A DNA stretch of 64,000 nucleotides from SURF-21 sp964529285 (GTDB lineage: Bacteria; Actinomycetota; Geothermincolia; Geothermincolales; RBG-13-55-18): the NCBI GenBank assembly GCA_964529285.1, contig CAZGWK010000001.1, forward strand, positions 116,013 to 180,012. Direction: 5' to 3'. Below are positions 1-8,742 of the stretch, piece by piece; position 1 is the first letter of the stretch; each line of letters opens with the position of its first letter. Made by a program: the position numbers and the translations under genes. A model generated the notes under the pieces. It did not search any database, was not told where the DNA came from, and saw only the letters and a list, made by a program, of their open reading frames with translations.

Positions 1-661
1 AGCGGCTCTTCCCCTCTTCTTTGCGACGGTAGGAATTCACGTTCTGTCCCAGCAGATTTATCTCCTTTACGCCTGTGGCGACATGCAGGCCCACCTCTTC
101 CGCTATGTCATGCGCTGAACGACTCTCCTCCCTGCCGCGTACGTAAGGGACGATGCAATAGGAGCAGAAATTGTCGCATCCATGCGTGATGGTAACCCAC
201 GCCCGGAAATGCTCGAAGCGGTAGCACGGGATGCCCGATATATCAAGACCTCTCAATGCGGTCGAGCATACTCCTCCCGTTTCCGCCTGCTGCAGCAGGC
301 TCGAGATATTCGCATACTGGTGGGTGCCGAACACCACGTCAACATAGGGCGCTTTCTCTCTCAGCCGGACGCCTTCCTTCTGCGCCAGGCACCCTCCCAC
401 GGCTATCAGCGTTCCCCGTTCTTCTTTTAATGGCTTCAGAGAAGAAAGGCGCCCATAGAATCTCTGCTCCGCACTCTCGCGCACGCAGCAGGTAAGAAAG
501 ATCACGACATCCGCCTCGTCTGCTTCGCTCTCCCTCCAACCATCCACATGCAAGAGTCCCCGCAAGCGCTCGGCGTCGTGGATGTTCATCTGACATCCGA
601 AGGTTATCAGGGCATATTTTCCGGCGTTTCTACAAACCGGGACAGGCTTTTTATCGGACAT
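1..661 (-). CDS. miaB: tRNA-2-methylthio-N6-dimethylallyladenosine synthase MiaB (C-terminus beyond window)
   Basis: MiaB is a radical-SAM methylthiotransferase that converts i6A37 of tRNA to ms2i6A using two [4Fe-4S] clusters. The reverse strand encodes about 220 residues. The N-terminal UPF0004 domain has its three cluster cysteines (TFGCQMN, LTCCVRE, GGCLAQ), and the radical-SAM motif CDNFCSYC follows, then LLGQNVNSY. The ATG at 661 is preceded by a GGTGA element and begins MSDKKPV. The gene runs off the left edge, so the rest of the radical-SAM barrel and the TRAM domain are not visible. The context of tRNA and RNA genes fits. The second motif reads TCCVRE rather than the commoner TCSVRE, and the ligand cysteine is kept. 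Confidence 0.95.
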   Translation of the reverse strand, partial: MSDKKPVPVCRNAGKYALITFGCQMNIHDAERLRGLLHVDGWRESEADEADVVIFLTCCVRESAEQRFYGRLSSLKPLKEERGTLIAVGGCLAQKEGVRLREKAPYVDVVFGTHQYANISSLLQQAETGGVCSTALRGLDISGIPCYRFEHFRAWVTITHGCDNFCSYCIVPYVRGREESRSAHDIAEEVGLHVATGVKEINLLGQNVNSYRRKEEGKSR

Positions 662-763
662 TATAGGTTCACCAAACCCGAGCAGGAAACGGCATCTTTC
701 CATACTTGCTATTGTAATGGTTCTGCGGCGATAAATACGGGACCTGGCGTCAGAGAGCGAATC

Positions 764-1477
764 TCAAGCGAAATTAACTCTACAGAACTCTAGACTGCGC
801 CGGAGATTATTCACTATGCGCTCTCTTCCCAGGCGCGCTTCCAGGGGACCTGGACCGAGCTCAAGAGCGATCTTGCCGTCAAATCCATCGCGGTACAGCA
901 GAGCGAGGAAACGATCGAGCGGCAGGCGTCCTTCGAAAGGCAGGGCATGATCGTCAAAACCCTTCATGTAGTTATTCGATAGGTGTATGTGCCGCACGTG
1001 GTTGCGCAGTTCCTCCCACGCCCTGAATATATTGATCTTGGCGATAGCATAGTGACTGGTGTCGAAAACCAGGTTGTCGAAACATCGTATATCGTGCAGC
1101 GAGTTGAACAGGCTGAGATTCAGCGGCCGGTACAGGTAGACGTGCATGGCGTTCTCCATGGCTACGACGACGCCACTGTCTCGGTCGTAGTCGTTGAGGT
1201 TTCGCCTGACCCAACGCGCATAATCCCACTGCCAGAAATATGGAAGATGGATAACGACAAGGCCTGCGTCAAGTTGGCGAGCCATGGCTACGGAGGTAGC
1301 GATTTTTTCCTGGGGACCGCCCCAGACTTTTCTTGCGGCCATGAGAAAGGGGGCGTGTATGCTCCTTACGGCGATATCCGCCTGGCGAGCCAGTTCTCGC
1401 ACCAGAGACGCATTTTGTGTTTCCTCGCGTCTGGTGACCATCAGCTCGACACCGCCGAACCCGGCGTCGCGTGCCAT
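764..1477 (-). CDS. sugar phosphate isomerase/epimerase-like TIM-barrel protein
   Basis: The 237-residue product resembles the xylose isomerase-like/AP endonuclease family 2 TIM barrel. Visible barrel motifs are GFGGVELMV at the N-terminus, IHAPF, VVIHLPYF, VAMENAM, VFDTSHY (metal-binding Asp/His), HIHLSNN and IALELGPG near the end. Substrate cannot be told from sequence; sugar isomerases, epimerases and endonuclease IV share this fold. The ATG at 1477 is the only standard start, but the frame stays open upstream and encodes family-like residues (EFILSTASLYNF), so the true N-terminus probably lies about 18 codons upstream at a non-standard codon near a GGAGG. The stop codon of the DUF948-like gene lies just upstream, so the two are probably co-transcribed. 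Confidence 0.75.
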   Translation of the reverse strand: MARDAGFGGVELMVTRREETQNASLVRELARQADIAVRSIHAPFLMAARKVWGGPQEKIATSVAMARQLDAGLVVIHLPYFWQWDYARWVRRNLNDYDRDSGVVVAMENAMHVYLYRPLNLSLFNSLHDIRCFDNLVFDTSHYAIAKINIFRAWEELRNHVRHIHLSNNYMKGFDDHALPFEGRLPLDRFLALLYRDGFDGKIALELGPGPLEARLGRERIVNNLRRSLEFCRVNFA

Positions 1478-1542
1478 ACTGAAAACATCGCGCAGCTCGA
1501 AGTTATAAAGCGATGCGGTCGAGAGGATAAATTCAGTTATGT

Positions 1543-1947
1543 CTATTTCCTCCCTCTTGACCTTCTGCCCCGCCGTGAAATCCTGTTCGCTACGCCGCGA
1601 AAAAGAAGGGTTGTGGTTGCGAATCCTGCCAGCATCCCGCCGCAGCGGGCTATGGGAGAGCGGAGAGCATCATCTACGGTGCGCAGGCTCGATTCGGTGA
1701 GTTCGAGCATCGCCTGCGCCTCTCCAGTCATCTCGCCTACTCTTTCCAGCTCGCCGTTCACTTCTTCAACGGTCTGGTTGAGGTTGGAGAGGAGCATGAT
1801 AAGCTCAGGCCTGGCATCGTCGAGGGTACGGTTGAGGTGATCGACGCCACGGCTGATCTTCAGGACGATGCGAATGAGAAAGAAGGTCAGAAGCGGGACG
1901 GAGATGATCGCGATTATCAGGAATATGATCTTGAGCGCGTTCATCAT
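1543..1947 (-). CDS. DUF948-like single-pass membrane protein
   Basis: This 134-residue protein begins with a strong hydrophobic segment (about residues 5-28, ending LLTFFLIRIVL). A heptad-like helical stretch rich in L, E and N follows (about 30-95, for example LSNLNQTVEEVNGELERV). A second weak hydrophobic patch and a basic tail (RISRRGRRSRGRK) end it. This layout matches DUF948/YtxH-type membrane-anchored coiled-coil proteins of Gram-positive bacteria, which have no defined enzymatic role. AAGGAGG lies just upstream of two adjacent ATG codons, and the second gives the better spacing. It sits between spoVS and the isomerase-like gene on the same strand. Confidence 0.75.
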   Translation of the reverse strand: MMNALKIIFLIIAIISVPLLTFFLIRIVLKISRGVDHLNRTLDDARPELIMLLSNLNQTVEEVNGELERVGEMTGEAQAMLELTESSLRTVDDALRSPIARCGGMLAGFATTTLLFRGVANRISRRGRRSRGRK

Positions 1948-2015
1948 GCCTCCTTGCCCCGTGGATAGACAGCTTGCGCCGGTCGCTGTTCATGCAGCGG
2001 GTGACTTTTGGCTAC

Positions 2016-2276
2016 CTATCTCGATTCCACGGAGAGCTTGATAGCCGTCCTCTCCTCTCCATCGATGATTATATCCGTAAAAGCGGGTATGCATACCAGG
2101 TCTATGCCGCTGGGGGCAACGAATCCTCTTGCTATGGCGATCGCCTTAACCGCCTGGTTCAAGGCACCGGCTCCGATAACCTGCATCTCCGCGCTCCCCG
2201 TCTCGCGCAGAACCCCTGCCAGTGCTCCAGCGACGGAATTGGGGTTTGACTTCGAAGATACCTTAAGCACTTCCAT
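2016..2276 (-). CDS. spoVS: stage V sporulation protein S (SpoVS)
   Basis: The 86-residue product starts MEVLKVSSKSNPNSVAGALA and contains EMQVIGAGALNQAVKAIAIA and later EERTAIKLSVE, the core of the SpoVS family. SpoVS is a small Alba-like nucleic-acid-binding protein. It affects septation and coat formation in Bacillus, but it also occurs in non-sporulating lineages such as Thermus and some actinobacteria. The ATG at 2276 was chosen because GGGGAGGAG lies about ten bases upstream and the length matches the family; an in-frame start at 2324 would add a tail not typical of SpoVS. It lies downstream of a GHKL ATPase gene. The sequence does not show whether this organism sporulates. Confidence 0.92.
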   Translation of the reverse strand: MEVLKVSSKSNPNSVAGALAGVLRETGSAEMQVIGAGALNQAVKAIAIARGFVAPSGIDLVCIPAFTDIIIDGEERTAIKLSVESR

Positions 2277-2395
2277 CTCTAAATGCTCCTCCCCTTGTCT
2301 GTTTCCTGCTACGATGACCAACATCCCCGGATAAAATCTAATGATATATTATCCCGATCCTTTATTAAAGAGATGCCAGGCGCGCGCAATATGAG

Positions 2396-2478
2396 GGCGT
2401 TTCAGCTCGCAGATAATCCACCCTGTCGATATCTTGAAAGGTCACACGCAGCGCTTCAAAGATGCGGGATATGTACCT
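2396..2478 (-). pseudogene. remnant copy of the 3' end of the adjacent GHKL ATPase gene
   Basis: Immediately downstream of the ATPase stop codon, about 83 bases align with bases 2556-2641 inside that gene at roughly three quarters identity (for example, both carry gatgcgggatat and cgatatctt). Read on the minus strand, the remnant encodes ISRIFEALRVTFQDIDR, against ISRICESLRTAFEDIGR in the intact gene. It ends shortly after with a stop and lies in a different frame from the intact gene. Many changes are conservative, so it looks like the tail of an old paralogue or an aged partial tandem duplication, not a recent copy. Confidence 0.7.
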
Positions 2479-2489
2479 GAAGGTGACGC

Positions 2490-3605
2490 CTATTCGTCCT
2501 CCCTCTCGTGCAGGCCCATGGATATGATGATGCGGTCCCTACGCCGTTTTACCACGGGCATTTCGGCCTGAAGGTAATTCCTCCTGCCGATATCTTCAAA
2601 GGCTGTCCGCAGCGACTCACAGATGCGGGATATATCTTCCTGGCTCAACCGCCTTGCCAGGTGGTCACTCCAGTTTACGCGAGGCTGACGGTGTAGATCC
2701 GCCCGTCTCGCCGGAAGGGTGACACCATCTTCTTTGAGCAGTTCGTTTATGCTCATCAGCGGGTTTATCTCCATCTCCAGGATGCGAAATGCATTCCGCT
2801 CGGATATGCTCAGTCCGAGCTCGCCGGCACAGTAACCATGAAGCGTGCGCCCTTCTTTGATGCTTCCCAGTTCAAACCATATCGGTCTGCTTAAATCGTT
2901 CTCGCCGGCTGACCACGATTTAAGCAGCTGCATGGAATCGTGATAGAGAGTAGCGAGGATCTCGGCATTGGATCCCAGGAATATTTTCAATTCGTCGGAG
3001 ACCAGTGCGAACTCACTGAGGACCCTCGGCACGTTACGCGGCCCCCCCGCGATGGCGATAGCACCCTTCTCGTCACACTCGAACCTGGGAAAAGTAGACT
3101 GATCTTTCTTCTCGGGTATCTTTGTCGTGTCTATACGCGCGTGGATTATGCTGCCCCGGCCCTCCTCCGAACGTAAAAGCTCTATATCGTCCGCCACCTT
3201 CTTGATGGAAAATAGGGCCATCCCTCGGCCGTGGACACCGAAACGGTCCTCCACGAGGTCCTCGACCTTGGACGTAACCCTTGCCTCGAATATCTTGCGG
3301 TGAAGCGCGCGCGGTATTCCCCTCCCGTCATCCAGAACGGCAATATTGCGCCAGCGCCCTTTCTCCTTCTGAAAGGTTACATATACGTTTCTGGCGCCGG
3401 CATCCCGTGCATTTCGCACCAGTTCTTTTACTACGTCTTCCACACAACGTATATCCTGAAGTGCCTGGCGCCTCTCGGCCTCGCTCACCCTCAGTCTTAC
3501 GTATCCGTGGCCAAGTTCCTCTTCTACCGTGAAGGTATCCTGATCCGCGAAACTGCGCACGAATTCCAGGAGTCCTCCCGCATCTCCAGTGTTCTCGGTG
3601 GTCAA
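2490..3605 (-). CDS. orphan GHKL (histidine kinase/HSP90-like) ATPase
   Basis: The 371-residue protein carries a GHKL ATP-binding fold in its first half: N-box VKELVRNARDAGARN (about residues 60-75), G1 box DDGRGIP, G2 box GVHGRGMALFSIK and a G3-like GRGSIIHARID. There is no HisKA dimerisation domain or phospho-acceptor helix, and no topoisomerase or MutL transducer domain I recognise. The C-terminal half (about 190-371) is unassigned and ends in a basic segment, VKRRRDRIII. A similar stand-alone ATP-binding protein is, to my knowledge, known in actinobacteria without a defined role. The only in-frame start is TTG at 3605, with a weak ribosome-binding site; a GTG further in, preceded by GGGAGGA, is an alternative. 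It lies upstream of spoVS on the same strand. Confidence 0.8.
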   Translation of the reverse strand: MTTENTGDAGGLLEFVRSFADQDTFTVEEELGHGYVRLRVSEAERRQALQDIRCVEDVVKELVRNARDAGARNVYVTFQKEKGRWRNIAVLDDGRGIPRALHRKIFEARVTSKVEDLVEDRFGVHGRGMALFSIKKVADDIELLRSEEGRGSIIHARIDTTKIPEKKDQSTFPRFECDEKGAIAIAGGPRNVPRVLSEFALVSDELKIFLGSNAEILATLYHDSMQLLKSWSAGENDLSRPIWFELGSIKEGRTLHGYCAGELGLSISERNAFRILEMEINPLMSINELLKEDGVTLPARRADLHRQPRVNWSDHLARRLSQEDISRICESLRTAFEDIGRRNYLQAEMPVVKRRRDRIIISMGLHEREDE

Positions 3606-3794
3606 TATTCCCGTCCCCGTCCCGTCCGGAAGTTTATTCTCTCAATCTCCATCTCGGCAAGCCGAACCATTACCTGTATGTCTTGAGGTGAGCCGACTTC
3701 ACTTCAGGAGTTCTCTTGCATAATATTTTATCCACGATATATGCTTCGTCGCCATAAGCGGTGATCTACCGTGCAGCGCAAGGCGTGTGCGAAT

Positions 3795-3826
3795 AAAAAA
3801 GGCGGGCTTGCCGCCCGCCTTTTATC
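3795..3826 (-). terminator. Rho-independent terminator after rny
   Basis: A GC-rich hairpin (AAAAGGCGGGC, 5-base loop, GCCCGCCTTTT) lies just past the rny stop. On the minus strand it is followed by a run of T residues, the classic intrinsic terminator layout. Confidence 0.9.
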
Positions 3827-3835
3827 ATCGACCTT

Positions 3836-5371
3836 TTACTTGGCGTAATCGACCACTCGCTTCTCTCTCACAACCGTAATCTTGATCTGCCCGGGATATT
3901 CCAGTTCGTCCTCAATCTGCCTCGCGATTTCTCTGGAGAGCGTTATGCAGCCTATGTCGTCAATAACATCAGACTTTACCATCACCCTAATCTCACGCCC
4001 AGCCTGGAGCGCATACGAACCGTCAACGCCCTCGAAGGAATCGGCGATGGTCTCCAGTTTTTCCAGCCGCTTGATGTAGCTCTCGAGGGTTTCCCTGCGA
4101 GCCCCGGGTCTGGCAGCGCTTATAGCGTCCGCGGCCTGGACGAGCACGGCCTCTGTCGTTTTCGCCTCGATCTCCTCATGGTGCGCTTCTATGGCGTGTA
4201 CGACGGCATCGTTCTCTTTGAGCCTTTTTGCCAGCTCCGCTCCGATAACCGCATGTGAGCCCTCGACCTCGTGATCGATGGCCTTGCCGATATCATGTAG
4301 AAGCCCCGCCCTCTTGGCGAGCTTGATATCCGTTCCCAACTCGGCCGCCATGATTCCAGAAAGATGGGCGACCTCTATGGAGTGCTTGAGTACGTTCTGG
4401 CCGTAGCTCGTGCGATATTTCAAGCGTCCGAGCACTCTCATGAGTTCGTGATTGATGCCGTGCAGGCCGACATCAAAAACGGCCTGCTCCCCAACTTCCT
4501 TTATCTCCGCGTCCACCTCGGCCTTTGATTTTTCGTACATCTCCTCTATGCGCGCCGGCTGGATGCGCCCGTCCGTTATCAGCCTCTCCAGGGTCAGCCT
4601 GGCGATCTCGCGCCTGACCGGGTCAAAACTGGAGAGAATAACCGCTTCCGGCGTATCGTCGATGATCAGGTTGATACCGGTCAATGTCTCAAAGGTGCGT
4701 ATGTTGCGCCCTTCCCTGCCGATTATCCTTCCCTTCATCTCGTCGCTGGGAAGCGGCACCACCGATACGGTGGTCTCCGCCACGTGGTCGGATGCGCACC
4801 TCTGGATGGCATTGGCTATGATGTGCTTCGCTTTTTTTTCGGCCTCATCGCGCAGGCGACTCTCGATCTTCTTGATCACCTGAGCCGCATCTCTCTTGGT
4901 CTCCTCCTCAACCTGTTTCAGCAGAAGCTGCTTCGCCTCATCCTTGGACAGGCCCGCCACCTTTTCCAGCCGTTCATTCTCTTTTGCCAGTGTCTTTTGC
5001 ACCTCTGAATGGAGGTTCTGTATATCATTCTCCTTCGCAGCAAGCGATCTTTCTCTCTTCTCGAAATTTTCCGAGCGATTGTCTATCTGTTCTTCTCTCT
5101 GCAGGAGCCTGCGCTCAAAACGCTGCAACTCATTACGACGGTTTTTTATATCGCGCTCCGCATCGTTCCGCATGGCAAATATCTCATCTTTAGCCTCAAG
5201 TAGAGCTTCACGTTTCTTTGCCTCCGAGGTCTTCTCGGCTTCTTGAAGCACCCTCTTGGCCTCTTCTTCCGCCGATGATATCTTTGCCTCCGCCATAAAC
5301 TTTCGAGCCAGGAAACCCGCTATAAGTCCGATTATCAGGGCTGCTACGCCAGCTATTATTGCCTCTATCAT
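3836..5371 (-). CDS. rny: ribonuclease Y
   Basis: RNase Y is a membrane-anchored endoribonuclease that initiates mRNA decay. The 511-residue product has an N-terminal transmembrane helix (IIAGVAALIIGLIAGFLA) and a long charged coiled coil (about residues 30-200). The KH domain contains GRIIGREGRNIRTFE, and the HD domain contains HSIEVAHLSG and LLHDIGKAIDHE, which hold the metal-binding His and Asp residues. The ATG at 5371 has GGAGG seven bases upstream and gives the normal length; two upstream in-frame codons are poorly placed. The gene is bounded by intrinsic terminators on both sides, which makes it a single transcription unit. Confidence 0.97.
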   Translation of the reverse strand: MIEAIIAGVAALIIGLIAGFLARKFMAEAKISSAEEEAKRVLQEAEKTSEAKKREALLEAKDEIFAMRNDAERDIKNRRNELQRFERRLLQREEQIDNRSENFEKRERSLAAKENDIQNLHSEVQKTLAKENERLEKVAGLSKDEAKQLLLKQVEEETKRDAAQVIKKIESRLRDEAEKKAKHIIANAIQRCASDHVAETTVSVVPLPSDEMKGRIIGREGRNIRTFETLTGINLIIDDTPEAVILSSFDPVRREIARLTLERLITDGRIQPARIEEMYEKSKAEVDAEIKEVGEQAVFDVGLHGINHELMRVLGRLKYRTSYGQNVLKHSIEVAHLSGIMAAELGTDIKLAKRAGLLHDIGKAIDHEVEGSHAVIGAELAKRLKENDAVVHAIEAHHEEIEAKTTEAVLVQAADAISAARPGARRETLESYIKRLEKLETIADSFEGVDGSYALQAGREIRVMVKSDVIDDIGCITLSREIARQIEDELEYPGQIKITVVREKRVVDYAK

Positions 5372-5425
5372 TTTCATTCCTCCCTTCATATATGTAAACC
5401 CGGGGTTGAGACCCCGATACACAAC

Positions 5426-5455
5426 GTAAAAAAGCCGAGTTCAAGCTCGGCTTAA
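5426..5455 (-). terminator. Rho-independent terminator after recA-recX
   Basis: A hairpin with AAGCCGAG/CTCGGCTT arms is followed, on the minus strand, by six T residues. It lies between the recX stop and the rny start, so it most likely ends the recA-recX transcript. Confidence 0.88.
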
Positions 5456-5576
5456 GGCTATCCCGATTTATATATATACCGCGATTAACACCTGACGCTC
5501 TTTCCGTACCTAACGGTATATATAACAAGCAAATATAGCTTGGACATCGATCAATATCCTTAGGCCTGCATCAATT

Positions 5577-6107
5577 CTAGGAGAGCTGACTATCAGTGTC
5601 AAGAAATCTAGACATGTGGTCGTAGTCACCGTCATCCCGTATGCCGCTCAGAACATCAGCGATCGCAGAATGCGAGAACCCCCTTGCGGACAGCCTTGTG
5701 ACGGCTTTTTCGATTTCGCCTTTCGCCGCTGAACCGGGCGAAAGTGGCAGGTATTTTTCCAACAGCAGCGCTGCCGCTTCCCGTTCTCTTTCCGGATCGA
5801 AAAAGGACTGTATGCTCTCTTCGGCAAGCTCTCTGCTTATGCCTCGGCGGCGCAGCTCGGAATATATACGAGAACGGCTCTTATTCGCTATCTGTCCGTT
5901 GCAGACAATATCCCTGGCCAACCGTGCATCATCGAGAAGGCCTCGTTCCACGAGTTCGGCAGCCACATCCTCTACGACCTCTTCAGAAAAACCCTTTCCG
6001 CGCAGGCGTTGCGCAAGTTCGTAATGCGTACGGGAACGACATGAGAGCAGTTTTATTGCCCCGTGGAAAGCACGAACCCTCGTTCGTTCGCAGGCCCGCC
6101 CTCTCAT
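5577..6107 (-). CDS. recX: regulatory protein RecX
   Basis: RecX binds RecA filaments and modulates strand exchange and the SOS response. The 176-residue product is made of three-helix repeats. Family signatures visible are KLLSCRSRTHYELAQRLRGK near residues 18-38, LVERGLLDDARLARD, and a glycine in RRRGISRELAEESI. Its ATG overlaps the recA stop by four bases (ATGA), so translation is probably coupled. An in-frame start further in, near the IKLL segment, is possible but has no better ribosome-binding site. Length and position directly after recA support the call. Confidence 0.93.
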   Translation of the reverse strand: MRGRACERTRVRAFHGAIKLLSCRSRTHYELAQRLRGKGFSEEVVEDVAAELVERGLLDDARLARDIVCNGQIANKSRSRIYSELRRRGISRELAEESIQSFFDPEREREAAALLLEKYLPLSPGSAAKGEIEKAVTRLSARGFSHSAIADVLSGIRDDGDYDHMSRFLDTDSQLS

Positions 6108-7156
6108 CCGGCCGTTCCGTTGCCGACCTCTTGTGCTTTCTCGTCAAGCCGTGCAACGCGGGCCTTTGCCTTCGGAAGGTTTAGTATCTCCCTCAGCTTG
6201 GAGTCCAATTCCGTTCTCACTTCGGGGTTGTCCTTCAGGTACTGCTTGGCGTTCTCCCTGCCCTGCCCCAGTTGGTCCTCTCCATACGTGTACCAGGCGC
6301 CGCTCTTCTTGACCAAGCCGTTTTCGACCGCCACATCCACAATATTACCCTCTGTCGATATACCCTCGCCGTACATGATATCGAACTCCGCTTTTCTGAA
6401 AGGCGGCGCCATCTTGTTCTTAACGACCTTCACCCTGACATGATTGCCCACGATTTCCGCTCCCTGCTTAATGCTGTCGATCCTGCGGATGTCCAGCCGT
6501 ACCGAGGCGTAGAACTTCAGCGCTTTTCCACCCGGAGTGGTCTCGGGGCTCCCGAACATCACCCCGATCTTCTCCCGCAATTGATTTATGAATATAGCCG
6601 TGGTGTTCGATTTGTTTATGGTCCCCGCCAGCTTGCGCAAGGCCTGCGACATGAGCCTTGCCTGAAGGCCTACATGCGCGTCTCCCATTTCTCCCTCTAT
6701 TTCAAGGCGTGGCACCAGGGCAGCGACGGAATCTATGACCACGACATCCAGGGCTCCGCTGCGTACGAGCATCTCCGCGATCTCCAATGCCTGCTCACCG
6801 GTATCCGGCTGCGATATCAGCAATTCGTCCACATCTACTCCCAGAACTCTGGAATACGACGGGTCAAGCGCATGCTCGGCATCTATAAACGCTGCTATGC
6901 CCCCCCTGTATTGCGCCTCCGCTATGATGTGCAGGGCCAGCGTCGTCTTTCCCGAGGCCTCCGGGCCAAAGATCTCAACGACCCTTCCCCGCGGCACGCC
7001 GCCTATACCGAGCGCCAGGTCGAGGGATAGTGCACCCGTGGGGATCGCGGCAATTTGAAAACGGTGGTTATCCTGGCCGAGTTTCATAATCGAACCCTTC
7101 CCGAACTGGCGTTCTATCTGTGTCAGCGCCATCTCCAGTGCCTTATCTTTTTCCAC
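6104..7156 (-). CDS. recA: recombinase RecA
   Basis: RecA catalyses ATP-dependent homologous strand exchange and stimulates LexA self-cleavage. The 350-residue protein has Walker A GPEASGKT at residues 64-71, Walker B VVVIDSVAAL, the DNA-binding loop L1 region EIEGEMGDAHVG, and NQLREKIGVMFGSPETTPGG covering loop L2. A GTG start at 7156 is preceded by AGGAGGAGCAAG. The next 200 bases upstream form an intergenic region that presumably holds the promoter. I found no convincing GAACN4GTTC LexA box there. The gene is coupled to recX. Confidence 0.99.
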   Translation of the reverse strand: MEKDKALEMALTQIERQFGKGSIMKLGQDNHRFQIAAIPTGALSLDLALGIGGVPRGRVVEIFGPEASGKTTLALHIIAEAQYRGGIAAFIDAEHALDPSYSRVLGVDVDELLISQPDTGEQALEIAEMLVRSGALDVVVIDSVAALVPRLEIEGEMGDAHVGLQARLMSQALRKLAGTINKSNTTAIFINQLREKIGVMFGSPETTPGGKALKFYASVRLDIRRIDSIKQGAEIVGNHVRVKVVKNKMAPPFRKAEFDIMYGEGISTEGNIVDVAVENGLVKKSGAWYTYGEDQLGQGRENAKQYLKDNPEVRTELDSKLREILNLPKAKARVARLDEKAQEVGNGTAG

Positions 7157-7360
7157 CTTGCTCCTCCTATGCTTCTTCGAAACGTTATTACTACGACCGG
7201 TATAAGCTCCGATCGCATGAAGTCTCTTGAATCACTTCACGTACCTAATTATATTTCTGCGGGGTGACACCGATCCCCTCCAACCCTTTGGTCGTGCCCG
7301 GGCATATCATCTATATCGTTGCGGTTGCATACGCCCTTGACCTGGCGCGCAAGGCATGGT

Positions 7361-8722
7361 TCAGATCTTTTGCATACGAGCTATGAACATGCCTTCCATG
7401 CGGTGGCGATGAGGCCACAGCTGCGCATATCCCTTCATGGTCACCGCATCCGCCAGGGGACCGGGCAGACAGGGCTTGAGGTCTTCCAGATGAAAATCGT
7501 TCCTGCCCTCGAGAAAAGCGCCGATGACGCCTTCGGACTCCTCGCGGCTGTAGGTGCATACCGCGTAGACCAGGACGCCCCCTTCCCGCACCACTTCAGC
7601 GCAACCTCGTAGAATAGAGAGTTGAAGAGAGGCAAGCTCGCGCAGGTCACCGGGAGACCTGCGCCATTTGAGTTCGGGGTTGCGCTGCAGGGTGCCCAGT
7701 CCGGAGCACGGGGCGTCGACAAGCACGCGGTCCGCATGGCCATCAAGATATTCACTCAGCCGCGAGGAGTCTCCCCTTTTTATCTCGACATTGTGAAGCC
7801 CTAACCTCTTTACGGTTTTGCCCAATGCTTCGAGCCGTTTTGTATTGCTGTCTACCGCAACGACGTGGCACGCCGGCCCACCCAATGTCGCGAGGCGTGT
7901 CGCCTTGCCCCCCGGCGCCGCACATGCATCAACCACAACTTCCCCCGGAGCGGGGCCGACCGCGCCAGCTGTCAGCATCGAGCTTTCGTCCTGTACCACG
8001 CACATGCCTCTTTCAAGCAGATCGAGCAAGCATGAGTAATCAAGCCTCACGGCGGTCAGGGCTGCCTCCACGTATGCGGAGAAGCGGCCCTCGCCCCCGC
8101 AGCATTCTATTTCGTCGAGCAGTGCTGGGGCGTCGGTCCTGGTGGTGTTGGCCCGCAGCGTAAGCCTGGGAACCTCGTTCTGTGCGCTGCAGAGCTCTTC
8201 CGCTTCCTCACGGCCCAGCTGCCCTACCAGGTACTCGGCAAGCCAGCGTGGGTATGAATACACCTTCTCGAGATATGGGTAGATATCTTCACGGCCCGGC
8301 AAGTCAAGATATGCCAGGCCATCGCATGCACTGCGCATAACCGCGTTGACGAAGGATGCCGCCCCCCGCCCTATGCGCTTCTTGGCGAGAGAGACGGTCT
8401 CGTTGACCGCGGCGTGGCGTGGAAGCCTCATCTCCGACAACTGATACATCCCCAGCCGCAATATATCGAGTACCGCAGGATCGATATCTTCCAGGGAACG
8501 CCGGGAGAAGGCCTCTATAATAAAGTCGAGCCTTGCGCGGTGCCTCTGCAGGCCGTATACAAGTTCCGTGACCATGCCGCGGTCCCTCGCGTCCAGCGTG
8601 CCGCGATCCATGCCGTAACGCAACAGCAGACCGAGATAGCTGCCTTCTTCGTTTACTCTTCGCGTGATATCGTAGGCGATATCCCTGGTTTTGGACACTT
8701 CCGCATTCCCTTCCTGCACCAC
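7361..8722 (-). CDS. rsmB: 16S rRNA (cytosine-967-C5)-methyltransferase RsmB
   Basis: RsmB methylates C967 of 16S rRNA using S-adenosylmethionine. The 453-residue product has an N-terminal NusB-like helical domain (about residues 10-145; for example AVNETVSLAKK). A Rossmann methyltransferase domain follows with DACAAPGGKATR as SAM-binding motif. The two catalytic cysteines lie in VDAPCSGLGTLQRNPELKW and VCTYSREE. The full length is normal. It lies 20 bases downstream of fmt in a def-fmt-rsmB order that is widespread in bacteria, which links deformylation and formylation of initiator tRNA with ribosome maturation. Confidence 0.96.
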   Translation of the reverse strand: MVQEGNAEVSKTRDIAYDITRRVNEEGSYLGLLLRYGMDRGTLDARDRGMVTELVYGLQRHRARLDFIIEAFSRRSLEDIDPAVLDILRLGMYQLSEMRLPRHAAVNETVSLAKKRIGRGAASFVNAVMRSACDGLAYLDLPGREDIYPYLEKVYSYPRWLAEYLVGQLGREEAEELCSAQNEVPRLTLRANTTRTDAPALLDEIECCGGEGRFSAYVEAALTAVRLDYSCLLDLLERGMCVVQDESSMLTAGAVGPAPGEVVVDACAAPGGKATRLATLGGPACHVVAVDSNTKRLEALGKTVKRLGLHNVEIKRGDSSRLSEYLDGHADRVLVDAPCSGLGTLQRNPELKWRRSPGDLRELASLQLSILRGCAEVVREGGVLVYAVCTYSREESEGVIGAFLEGRNDFHLEDLKPCLPGPLADAVTMKGYAQLWPHRHRMEGMFIARMQKI

Positions 8723-8742
8723 ATCGCTGACGATGCATGGCC

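Noticed and set aside
7157..7360. A possible LexA box upstream of recA
   Set aside because: Only a weak palindrome around AACGTT is seen; no GAAC-N4-GTTC match.
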